Assembly (NCBI GenBank): GCA_034408685.1
Contig: JAWXCP010000039.1
Location: 1 to 64,000 of the forward strand
Origin: JANXVY01 sp034408685
GTDB lineage: Bacteria > Pseudomonadota > Alphaproteobacteria > Rhizobiales > Hyphomicrobiaceae
Direction: 5' to 3'
DNA length: 64,000 nucleotides
In this document: one piece after another, positions 25,987-34,046 of the stretch
How positions within the stretch are numbered: the stretch's first letter is position 1
Layout of the letters: the number at the start of each line of letters is the position of its first letter
Made by a program: the position numbers and the translations under genes
Notes under the pieces: model-generated
Database searches by the model: none
What the model was told of the DNA's origin: nothing
Seen by the model: the letters and a program-made list of their open reading frames with translations, nothing else

Positions 25987-28900
25987 ATGATGGATGACTT
26001 CCTCGTCGTCGCGATCGGCGCCTCAGCTGGCGGGCTTGAAGCCTGCCGCAAGCTGCTCACAGCCATGCCAGCCCGGTCTGGGACGGCATTCATCGTCGTG
26101 CAGCATTTGGACCCCAACCACCCCAGCCTGATGGTCGACCTGCTCGCCTCTCATACGGACATGCCGGTCCAGCAGGCGACCGAAGGCATGCCGATCAAGC
26201 GGGACCATCTCTACGTCATACCGCCCGGTACAGAACTGTCGGTCGTTGGCGGTGCCCTTCACGTGACGCGACCCGGCCGTCCTCACGGCATGCGACTACC
26301 GTTTGATGCGCTGGTCAACTCGCTGGCGGGTGAGTTTGGAAAGCGCGTTGTCGTCGTATTGCTGTCGGGCACGGGAGCCGACGGCAGTACGGCGCTTCAA
26401 ACCGTGAAGGCGGAGGTGGGTCTCGTCATCGCACAAGATCCAGCCGAAGCGGCGTTCGATGGTATGCCACGCAGCGCCGTAGCTGCTGGCGTCGTCGATC
26501 TCGTCCTGCCGGTTGCCGAGATTCCGCACGCGATCCTCGACTACGATAAACGAAGAGCCCCCACCGCGCCTGCTGGCGTGGGCGACACGCTCTCGTCCGT
26601 CGAAGCCCGTATGCCCGAAATCATCGAGGTGTTACGCCAGCGGACCCCCCATGACTTCAGTGGCTACAAGCCAAGCTCATTGTTGCGGCGCATCGAGCGG
26701 CGGATGGCGGCCGTCACTGGCTGTGAAAACGACGTCGATGGCTACCTCGCACGGCTCATGAGCGAGCCATCCGAACTCGAACATCTTGCCAACTACATTT
26801 TTGTCAATGTGACGCGGTTTTTCCGCGACGGCGACGTTTTTGAGTTGCTGGCCAACACGGTCATCCCCGACATCGTCGCCCACCGGGTCGCCGATCAGAC
26901 GCTTCGGATCTGGGTCGCTGGATGCAGCACCGGGGAGGAGGCCTACTCGCTGGTGATGCTGATCCTCGAACATACCACGCGGAGCGGTAGCCCATTTCAA
27001 TTCCAGGTTTTCGCGTCCGATGCGGATGCAGAGGCGATCGCGTTTGCACGAGAGGGCTATTATCCCGAAAGCATCTCGGCCGACATTTCGCCAGAACGGC
27101 TCGCGCGCTTTTTCATCCGGGAAAAACAGGGCTACCGCGTCTCGTCGGAGCTGCGCGGCGCCGTCATATTCGCCTGTCAGGACTTGCTCGTCGATCCGCC
27201 GTTCTCCCGCCTGGATATGGTCTCGTGCCGGAACTTGTTGATCTACCTTGGCCACGACGCCCAGACCCGGGTCATCGACGTATTTCACTTCGCGCTTCGA
27301 GAAGGCGGCATTCTGCTGCTCGGCAATGCAGAAACGATCGGTGCAACTGACGACCGTTTCGAGTCCATATTGGACTCGAGCAGAATTTACCGGCATGTGG
27401 CGCAATGCCGGCCGGGCGAGGTCCGTTTTGCGATCGGCACGGAGGACGGCGCGCGTGGTCAACCACGCGCGTTACTCCCCGGAAAGCCCCGAATGCGCCC
27501 ACTTGAGTTGGCTGAACTTTGCCGGCGCATGGTCATCGAGAATTTTGCGCCAGCCGCCGTACTGATCAATCATCGCCACGAGTGCCTGTATTCGGTCGGG
27601 CCAGTCGAGCGCTTCTTGCGTGTAGCTCCAGGGCACCCAACGCTTGATCTGCTCGATATGGCGCCGCAACCCATGCGCACACGCCTCAGGTTGGTCATCG
27701 CTCAGGCCACCGATACCCGTTCGCGCGCCCAAGTTAGCCGGCTCCGGATCAGCCAGGAGGACGGCGACATCGAGTTCGCGATCGAGGTCATACCGGGCCC
27801 CGACGACACTGAAAAATTGATGCTGGTATGCTTCAAAGAAGTGGCAAAGCACAGCAATCGTCCGCCATTGGGCGATGGGGAGACACCAGCAAATCCGACA
27901 GATCTTCCTCGCGTCGCAGCGCTTGAAATCGAAATCGAGGCGACGCGGTCTGAGCTGCGGCACACCATCTTTGATCTCGAGCAATCGCGTGAAGAACAGA
28001 GGGCCATCAGCGAGGAGGCTTCTTCCGTTGCCGAAGAATACCAATCGACCAACGAAGAGCTCCTCACATCCAAGGAAGAGTTGCAGTCGCTGAACGAGGA
28101 ACTTACGGCCCTCAATGGGCAGCTGCAGGAAACTCTCGACCGTCAGAAAACGACTTCGGATTATTTGCAGAATATTCTCAATAGCACGGATATCGCGACG
28201 ATATTCCTCGATGGTAAACTTCGTATCCGGTTCTTTACGCCCGCTACCAAGCAATTGTTCAGCGTTATTCCCAGCGATATCGGTCGCCCGCTTGGCGATC
28301 TCAGCTCGTTGTCTGCCGACAGCGCAGCGCTCGATGACGCCCGGACCGTGCTCGAAACCCTTGTCCCGATGGATCGCGAGATCGAGATGCCGGACGGCGT
28401 CTGGTTCATGCGGCGCATCCAGCCCTACCGGACCCACAACAATGGCATCGAGGGCGTTGTCATCACCTTTGACGATATCAGCCAGCGAAAGATCACAGCG
28501 GCAGCGTTGCAGGCGGCAAAAGAGCAGGCGCAGGCTGCCAATGCTGCCAAATCAAGGTTCCTCGCGGTCGCCAGCCATGATTTGCGGCAACCGTTGCAGT
28601 CGCTAGTGCTGATCCAGGGTTTGTTGGCCAAGCAGGTGACGGGAGACAAGCCGAAGCGGCTTTTGGATCGGCTTGATGAAACCTTGTCAGCAATGGCGGG
28701 GATGCTGAACACGTTGCTCGATATCAATCAAATTGAAATCGGTGCTGTCGAGCCCGTTGTGGTCAATAGCCCGATCAATAGTTTGCTCGTGCAGATGCGC
28801 GATGAGTTTACATACCACGCGCATGCCAGGGGGCTCCAACTGCGGATCGTCGAGTCGAGCCTGACGGTCACCACCGATCCACGGCTGCTCGAACAGGTGC

Positions 28901-30336
28901 TGCGCAATCTTTTGTCCAACGCGATAAAATATACCGAAAAAGGAAAAGTCGTCCTAGGCTGCCGCCGTCGGGCGGGTGTTGTCAGCGTCGAGGTTTGGGA
29001 TAGCGGGATTGGAATACCGAAGACGGAGATCAAAAGTATCTTTGACGAATATTATCAGATTGGAAATGCAGCGCGTCAACGCAGCCAGGGTCTTGGTCTG
29101 GGACTATCCATCGTACAGCGATTGGCTCATCTGCTCAAGCACCGCATCGACGTGCGCTCGATGCCTGGCCGCGGGTCAGGCTTTGCTATCGAAATTCAGC
29201 ATAAACCCGATCAGCCTGCGTCGATTGGGCATATCCATATCGTCGCCGATGAACTGGGCGAGCCGGAGCCAAGCCACCGCAGGGCATTGATCCTCATCGT
29301 CGAGGACGACCCTGAGGTAGGCGACCTGCTTGAGGATTTTCTGGTCAACGAGGGCCATCAGGCTCTGATTGCAACCGGCGGCCCGGCTGCGGAACTGTTG
29401 ATGTCGCGGACGGCGCTACAGCCCGACCTGTTGATAACCGACTATAACTTGCCAGGCGGGATGAATGGCCTCGAACTGGCGGAGCGGGTGAGATCCCGCC
29501 TCGATCCGGCCTTTCCCATTATTGTTCTGACGGGCGACATTTCGTCAGCGACGCTTCGCAATATTGGTCAGAGCCGTTGCGTTCACGTCAACAAGCCTGT
29601 GAAAATCGATGACCTGTCCGCGATGATCCAGCGGTTGCTACGGCGCGATCAAGCCAGCAAGGTGCTGGTAGAGGGCGGGGAACCGGTTGTTCCGTTGCCC
29701 TCGGGGCCGTCGATGGTGTACGTTGTTGACGATGACCGTCATGTCAGAGATCAGGTGCGCGAGGTGCTCGAGGACGGCGGGATGACAGTGGCCGACTTTG
29801 CTACGGCCGAGGCCTTTCTCGCAGCGTTCAAACCCGGCGGCAGCGAGGCTTGTCTGCTGATCGATGCCTACCTGCCCGGCATGAGCGGTGTCGATGCGCT
29901 GATGCAACTCCGCCAAGCGCGCCATCGTCTACCCACCATCATGATGACAGGCTTCGGCGACGTCGGTATCGCGGTCGACGCAATGAAATCAGGCGCAATA
30001 GACTTTATCGAGAAGCCGGTGGCGCGCGGCGAACTACTTGGCGCCATTTCGCGGGCACTGGGGATGTCGCGGGACCGCAACAAGTTGGAAGCGTGGCAGG
30101 CCGCTGCGGCTAGTCAACTTGCGGACCTGACAAGCCGACAACGTCAGATCATGGATCTTGTTCTCGCTGGCCATCCGAGCAAAAACATCGCGGCTGATCT
30201 CGGGATCAGCCAACGAACGGTCGAAAACCATCGCGCGGCAATCATGGAGCGGACCGGCGCGAAGTCGCTACCGGAATTGGCGCGGATTGCGGTGGCTGCA
30301 AATTTGGGGGATGCGGCAGACGGCGTTGTCAAATAG
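25987..30336 (+). CDS. CheB-CheR-PAS-histidine kinase-REC-REC-LuxR fusion
   Basis: 1449 residues. 1-190: CheB methylesterase with GASAGG (Ser13), QHLDP (His40) and SGTGADG (Asp132). 205-460: CheR methyltransferase (GCSTGEEAYS, SCRNLLIYL). 640-720: Glu/Gln-rich coiled coil (EEYQSTNEELLTSKEELQSL). 723-835: PAS. His863 in VASHDLRQPLQ, then an ATPase domain to about 1070 (NLLSNAIKYTEKG, GLGLGLSIVQ). 1099-1217: REC with Asp1152. 1242-1358: second REC with Asp1293. 1381-1438: FixJ/LuxR HTH (LTSRQRQIMDLVLAGHPSKN). One chain could thus sense, relay phosphate and bind DNA. The CheB/CheR pair lacks a local chemoreceptor. Divergent from the rhodopsin gene. Confidence 0.92.
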   Translation: MMDDFLVVAIGASAGGLEACRKLLTAMPARSGTAFIVVQHLDPNHPSLMVDLLASHTDMPVQQATEGMPIKRDHLYVIPPGTELSVVGGALHVTRPGRPHGMRLPFDALVNSLAGEFGKRVVVVLLSGTGADGSTALQTVKAEVGLVIAQDPAEAAFDGMPRSAVAAGVVDLVLPVAEIPHAILDYDKRRAPTAPAGVGDTLSSVEARMPEIIEVLRQRTPHDFSGYKPSSLLRRIERRMAAVTGCENDVDGYLARLMSEPSELEHLANYIFVNVTRFFRDGDVFELLANTVIPDIVAHRVADQTLRIWVAGCSTGEEAYSLVMLILEHTTRSGSPFQFQVFASDADAEAIAFAREGYYPESISADISPERLARFFIREKQGYRVSSELRGAVIFACQDLLVDPPFSRLDMVSCRNLLIYLGHDAQTRVIDVFHFALREGGILLLGNAETIGATDDRFESILDSSRIYRHVAQCRPGEVRFAIGTEDGARGQPRALLPGKPRMRPLELAELCRRMVIENFAPAAVLINHRHECLYSVGPVERFLRVAPGHPTLDLLDMAPQPMRTRLRLVIAQATDTRSRAQVSRLRISQEDGDIEFAIEVIPGPDDTEKLMLVCFKEVAKHSNRPPLGDGETPANPTDLPRVAALEIEIEATRSELRHTIFDLEQSREEQRAISEEASSVAEEYQSTNEELLTSKEELQSLNEELTALNGQLQETLDRQKTTSDYLQNILNSTDIATIFLDGKLRIRFFTPATKQLFSVIPSDIGRPLGDLSSLSADSAALDDARTVLETLVPMDREIEMPDGVWFMRRIQPYRTHNNGIEGVVITFDDISQRKITAAALQAAKEQAQAANAAKSRFLAVASHDLRQPLQSLVLIQGLLAKQVTGDKPKRLLDRLDETLSAMAGMLNTLLDINQIEIGAVEPVVVNSPINSLLVQMRDEFTYHAHARGLQLRIVESSLTVTTDPRLLEQVLRNLLSNAIKYTEKGKVVLGCRRRAGVVSVEVWDSGIGIPKTEIKSIFDEYYQIGNAARQRSQGLGLGLSIVQRLAHLLKHRIDVRSMPGRGSGFAIEIQHKPDQPASIGHIHIVADELGEPEPSHRRALILIVEDDPEVGDLLEDFLVNEGHQALIATGGPAAELLMSRTALQPDLLITDYNLPGGMNGLELAERVRSRLDPAFPIIVLTGDISSATLRNIGQSRCVHVNKPVKIDDLSAMIQRLLRRDQASKVLVEGGEPVVPLPSGPSMVYVVDDDRHVRDQVREVLEDGGMTVADFATAEAFLAAFKPGGSEACLLIDAYLPGMSGVDALMQLRQARHRLPTIMMTGFGDVGIAVDAMKSGAIDFIEKPVARGELLGAISRALGMSRDRNKLEAWQAAAASQLADLTSRQRQIMDLVLAGHPSKNIAADLGISQRTVENHRAAIMERTGAKSLPELARIAVAANLGDAADGVVK

Positions 30337-30419
30337 CTCAGAGTCATTGTTGATCGCGCAGTTATCGGCTATCGGCTGTCGGCTTCAGTATCGCAGTTAA
30401 AATTCTATAAGCGCGATGA

Positions 30420-30445
30420 TGGGTGCGAAGGGCAATTCGCACCCA
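30420..30445. terminator. Hairpin between convergent genes
   Basis: Perfect 10-bp stem TGGGTGCGAA (30420-30429) with TTCGCACCCA (30436-30445), 6-nt loop, followed by CCATTTT on the plus side. It lies between the kinase stop (30336) and the stop of the leftward PRC gene (30465), so it could serve both. Confidence 0.6.
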
Positions 30446-30464
30446 CCATTTTACTCCGTTGCGA

Positions 30465-30878
30465 TTACTTAACGCGCGGGAGATCCTTGGCCTGTGCGGC
30501 TGTCATGTTGATCGTCGCGCGATCGCCAGCCAACTTGAATTGCGCTGGCATCAAACGAACGCGGGTCTCACCGAGACCAAAGTATCCGCCAATGTCAGCG
30601 TGCATTTCGCTGACCTTGTCGTCGGTGCCGCGCGCGAAAGCTGCGACTTCACCGATGTTTGTGCCGTCGCTGCTATAGATTGGCTTGTTGACCCACGACT
30701 TTGCCTGCTCGGCTGTGAGCGTGATGCTTGGGGTTGTCGCCAATGCGCCCGCAGTCGGCGCGGTTGCGCCAGTGGTCGGCGCGGTTGCGGCTGGCGGCGT
30801 GACGACGGTGCTCTGAGCAAGTGCCGGGGCGGCAATGGCGGTGGCAAGGACGATTGCCAGCGTGATCGAACGCATCAT
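30465..30878 (-). CDS. Exported PRC-barrel domain protein
   Basis: 137 residues. Start at 30878 (two consecutive ATG) with a GGAG site. Signal peptide MMRSITLAIVLATAIAAPAL, cut near LAQ; then a Thr/Pro/Ala-rich linker. Residues 55-137 form a PRC-barrel: AKSWVNKPIYSSDGTNIGEV, then FGLGETRVRLMPAQFKL. PRC-barrel proteins of this exported type are common in Hyphomicrobiales, often stress-linked, with no known reaction. Confidence 0.78.
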   Translation of the reverse strand: MMRSITLAIVLATAIAAPALAQSTVVTPPAATAPTTGATAPTAGALATTPSITLTAEQAKSWVNKPIYSSDGTNIGEVAAFARGTDDKVSEMHADIGGYFGLGETRVRLMPAQFKLAGDRATINMTAAQAKDLPRVK

Positions 30879-30955
30879 AATTAAAACTCCGTAGGTTATT
30901 TCTTCGAACACCATCTGCACACGTATGACGCTCGAGACATAGCCTCGGACAATAC

Positions 30956-32089
30956 CTACTCGGCGACCGCCTGATCGTGAGACCAATGGCGCAGCGCCAT
31001 GCCGTCGCGTTTCTGTTTGATTTGGACCTCCAGATGCTGGCGCTGCAGCAGTCCGGTTTGGGTATCGAGGTGCCCCACAACGGAAGCGGAGTTGATGGCA
31101 GCTGCAATCGCCGCGTGGTCGATACCGACGCCCGATTGTATAAAGGCTGCAAATGTCGCGTTGAATGCGTCGCCAGCGCCGGCGGTGCCGACGATATCCA
31201 CGGGCAGGGCGGGGCAAAGGGTGAGGTGTGATGGCGTGCCGATATAGGCGCCATCCTTACCATCGGTGACGACGACCCACCGCGGGCCAAGTGTCGTCAA
31301 CGTCTGGCAAAATGCTGCCAGCGCCATAGTGTGCCCATCACCGCACGCGAAGCCGCAGTGGACCAGCTCTGGCGTGTCTCGAGGGACGGGCGGGCGTGTT
31401 TGAAAGTCAGGCTCATGGCACGGGCTGCAGTGCCCGCCCCGCGTCAGGAGGCCTGGCACGAGTGCCGCTGCTTCTGTGCGGTTCAGCGAAAGAATGTCGA
31501 TATTGGCAAGCGCGGTCCAGAAAGCGCCCTGGCGCGTGGACAGTTGCCGGATGCCGGGGTTGGCCGCGACCAGCGCACCGGCTGATTTCGCCCGCGATAC
31601 GATGTCTGGGAAGCAGTCGGCCGATTGATCTGAAAGGCTCGCCACGTAGACGAGGTCAAACGCAAATGAGACGTTGTCCAGATCGTCAAGCGTCAATGTT
31701 GTGTTGGCCCCGCGAAACGTAATAACCGCCGTATTGCGATCATGGGCTGCGATGAAAATAGATGTCCCTGTCGGAGCCTGATCATGGTGGAGAGCGTAAC
31801 GGGGCGAGACCCCCTCGGCTGAGAGTTGCGAGAGGATCATGCTCGCGCCAAGATCGCGGCCGATTTTGACGACGGTAGAAACGTCATGTCCGAGCCGGGC
31901 CATGGCGACGCCGGTATTGATTGCCCCGCCGCCGCAATGAACGGAGACTGCCTTCGCTTCGCTTTTCCGGCCAACTTCGAGCAGGAGATACGACGCGTCG
32001 GCGTTGGACAGCGTCATTTGCTCGATCAGGTGGTCGTCGATCGTCACGATCGTGTCGACGGTTGCTCCGCCGATCGTAAGGACCTTCAT
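30956..32089 (-). CDS. PfkB family sugar kinase
   Basis: 377 residues of the ribokinase/PfkB fold. N-terminal TIGGATVDTIVTIDDH, the CGGGAINTGVAMARLGHDVS substrate region and the C-terminal anion hole GTAGAGDAFNATFAAF with catalytic Asp are visible. The usual D-T-x-G-A-G-D starts with Gly instead of Asp here. A Cys/His-rich insert of about 30 residues (CSPCHEPDF to VHCGFACGDGH) near residues 220-250 is uncommon in the family and might bind metal. Substrate cannot be predicted; no sugar pathway genes adjoin it. Confidence 0.82.
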   Translation of the reverse strand: MKVLTIGGATVDTIVTIDDHLIEQMTLSNADASYLLLEVGRKSEAKAVSVHCGGGAINTGVAMARLGHDVSTVVKIGRDLGASMILSQLSAEGVSPRYALHHDQAPTGTSIFIAAHDRNTAVITFRGANTTLTLDDLDNVSFAFDLVYVASLSDQSADCFPDIVSRAKSAGALVAANPGIRQLSTRQGAFWTALANIDILSLNRTEAAALVPGLLTRGGHCSPCHEPDFQTRPPVPRDTPELVHCGFACGDGHTMALAAFCQTLTTLGPRWVVVTDGKDGAYIGTPSHLTLCPALPVDIVGTAGAGDAFNATFAAFIQSGVGIDHAAIAAAINSASVVGHLDTQTGLLQRQHLEVQIKQKRDGMALRHWSHDQAVAE

Positions 32090-32125
32090 CTCAAGATGAC
32101 GAATGACGGCATCCGCTCGCCACCG

Positions 32126-32245
32126 TTATTGTTTGAGTTCGATGCTTGGAACTTTGATTGTAATGTCGTTCCGCGTGCTCTGGTAATAGAGATATCCCAA
32201 AACACCGACGCCAACGATGAGTAGACCAATGATCGTTGTCTTCAT
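32126..32245 (-). CDS. 39-residue single-pass membrane protein
   Basis: Start ATG 32245 with GAGGGTG upstream. The sequence MKTTIIGLLIVGVGVLGYLY is one membrane helix, followed by a short basic/polar tail ending in KVPSIELKQ. Small proteins of this type are common in rhizobial genomes but have no assigned role. It lies between the PfkB and BA14K genes on the same strand. Confidence 0.5.
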   Translation of the reverse strand: MKTTIIGLLIVGVGVLGYLYYQSTRNDITIKVPSIELKQ

Positions 32246-32318
32246 GGCGACACCCTCGCTGAGTGATGATGTGGTGGCCGGAGCATTGTGCCCCGGCCTT
32301 TTTTCGAACCGCGCAGTA

Positions 32319-32759
32319 TTAGTTGAGATACGGACAGGTGCGGCGAATGCCGTCGTACCCGGTGTACATTCCGGTATCGCTCTCGAACGACTTGTAGGTC
32401 TGTTCGCAACGTTCCCAATCACCGCTGTGGCTGGAGCGATGCTCGGCGCGGGCGGCTTGTGACAGCAGAACGCCGCCGATGATGGCAGCCCCTAAGCCGA
32501 TGCCAGCGTTGCGTCCGAAGTTGCGGTTACGGTTGCCACGGTAGTAGCCGTAGTTGCGCCCGTTTCGCATCCCAAACGCTGCGCTACCCCGGCGATTATT
32601 TCGGAACTGCACGGTCTCGACGTCGCTGGGTGCGACTGCCGCTGAGGGCGAGGTCTGGAGCGCGGTGCTTGCTGGGAACGCAGCGGCCGGTGCTGCGAAG
32701 AGGGCCAGCGCCAACGCGCAGATGGCGGTTGGGCGGCTGAGTGACATCAATATATGCAT
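32319..32759 (-). CDS. BA14K family exported protein
   Basis: 146 residues with signal peptide (hydrophobic AICALALALFAAPAAAF). A glycine/asparagine/arginine-rich centre (NRNFGRNAGIGLGAAIIGG) leads to the C-terminal BA14K motif: WERCEQTYKSFESDTGMYTG with a final RTCPYL, the two Cys likely forming a disulfide. BA14K proteins are Brucella/Rhizobium envelope proteins, reported as immunogenic and lectin-like. Start could also be the second Met at 32747. Confidence 0.82.
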   Translation of the reverse strand: MHILMSLSRPTAICALALALFAAPAAAFPASTALQTSPSAAVAPSDVETVQFRNNRRGSAAFGMRNGRNYGYYRGNRNRNFGRNAGIGLGAAIIGGVLLSQAARAEHRSSHSGDWERCEQTYKSFESDTGMYTGYDGIRRTCPYLN

Positions 32760-32884
32760 GTTTTCAACTTTCAGGATTGTCGAGCCAGTATCGTAGGCTC
32801 GCGACAGTTACGGGTGGAGCGCCCGGCGGCGCGAATGCCTCCGCCGGGATAAAGCTGCGATGCAGACGCGAGGAACGCGCTGGT

Positions 32885-33142
32885 TTAGGCGATGCGACGG
32901 ACGAAGCTGATCAAGATCAAAAGGACGATCGCGCCGAGGGTTGCCGAGATGATCTGACCGGTCAGGTCAGAGCCGGGGAATATCCCCAGGCGCGGCAGCA
33001 AGGCGCCGCCGAGGACTGCGCCGACGATGCCGATTACGATGTTGCCGATGAGGCCAAAGCCGTAGCCCTTGACAACGACGCCGGCGAGGAAGCCAGCGAC
33101 CGCACCGATGACGAGCCAGATGATAAGCGCTTCTGCAGGCAT
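32885..33142 (-). CDS. GlsB/YeaQ/YmgE family membrane protein
   Basis: 85 residues; start ATG 33142 has a GGAG site. Three glycine-rich membrane helices: IIWLVIGAVAGFLAGVVVKG, FGLIGNIVIGIVGAVLGGAL and a C-terminal hydrophobic helix ending RRIA. This transglycosylase-associated-named family is induced by stress in several bacteria. It groups here with PRC and BA14K genes as a cluster of small envelope proteins. Confidence 0.83.
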   Translation of the reverse strand: MPAEALIIWLVIGAVAGFLAGVVVKGYGFGLIGNIVIGIVGAVLGGALLPRLGIFPGSDLTGQIISATLGAIVLLILISFVRRIA

Positions 33143-33471
33143 GAGCGTTCTCCACGAATGAAATGCCAGTCGGTGAGCTGCGGCGGCGCCGGGGCCGTTG
33201 CTTGCACGAGCAACGGTTAGTTGGCGGGCCGCCAGACTGGTCCATCTCATTGCTGCACCCTGGGGAGCCTGCGTGCGAGAGTCGGAAAGTACCCAGCCCC
33301 GCGCGATACGGAACGAGGCGCAATAGTTTCAGATTGAGTAGACTCCGAGGCTCAACACGCCATCGGCAACTTCTTAGGCTCATGTTCCTGCCATTGCGCT
33401 TTCGGCTGTCATCAGCGCCTGAAAAGGCCTGTTGCATCTCCGGAAGGCACCTTGAGGAGTTGTTGCGTATC

Positions 33472-33789
33472 ATGGACCGCCATCTCAATGCCCAGCCCCA
33501 TTCGCAGCCCCGGTATCATCGCGTTCACGCCGTCTTCGGCGATCACGAGCAGTCGTTTGATTTCGCGGTTGGCACGACGCTCGCACAACTTTCCGAGCGC
33601 GTCGCAGACCTGGCCCGGGAAAACGCAAACTGGCCCGTAGGCGTCTCGGTTGTTTTTGACAGCCAAGCGAACGATCGGATCACGGGACGTTCGATAGTCC
33701 GGGACTCGATGAAAACGACGGCGGAAACACCGCTCTCCGGTTCGGCTTCCTATTCGCGGCATGACGCCCGCGACGGTATCCGGCGGTGA
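33472..33789 (+). CDS. Small hypothetical protein
   Basis: 105 residues from ATG 33472, with GAGGAG about 12 bases upstream. The region HRVHAVFGDHEQSFDFAVG, then TLAQLSERVADLARE, resembles small rhizobial proteins of 60-100 residues of unknown function. The longer upstream part of the frame is not family-like. No domain with known activity. Confidence 0.5.
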   Translation: MDRHLNAQPHSQPRYHRVHAVFGDHEQSFDFAVGTTLAQLSERVADLARENANWPVGVSVVFDSQANDRITGRSIVRDSMKTTAETPLSGSASYSRHDARDGIRR

Positions 33790-33797
33790 TTGCCAGG

Positions 33798-33911
33798 ATG
33801 TGGGAAGACTTGCTCGAGTTTCTATGGCTCGTCTCTGCGCTCCTCGCGGTTTCACTGCTCAGCGTCGGTCTGGGCGGGGGCTGGATCCTGTTTCTCGAGG
33901 CGCTGCACTGA
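33798..33911 (+). CDS. 37-residue putative membrane peptide
   Basis: ATG 33798, nine bases after the preceding stop. It begins with acidic/aromatic MWEDLLEFLWLV, continues as one hydrophobic helix and ends LEALH. It could be a small membrane protein co-translated with the upstream gene; short length makes the call uncertain. Confidence 0.35.
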   Translation: MWEDLLEFLWLVSALLAVSLLSVGLGGGWILFLEALH

Positions 33912-34046
33912 AGCTGTCCGGTGTCGGCCAAAACCGCAGGCAGAGCCCCGCCTCGCTTTCGAGCGCGCAGGGCTCCAACGATCCAAGCTCGATAAAATGA
34001 CCGGACCCGTCCGGAATAACGGCACGCTCACAGCAAGGTGGCAAGC

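Noticed and set aside
26677..28437. Reverse-strand frames of 261 and 321 codons inside the kinase fusion
   Set aside because: Antisense shadows of conserved CheR, coiled-coil and PAS coding sequence.
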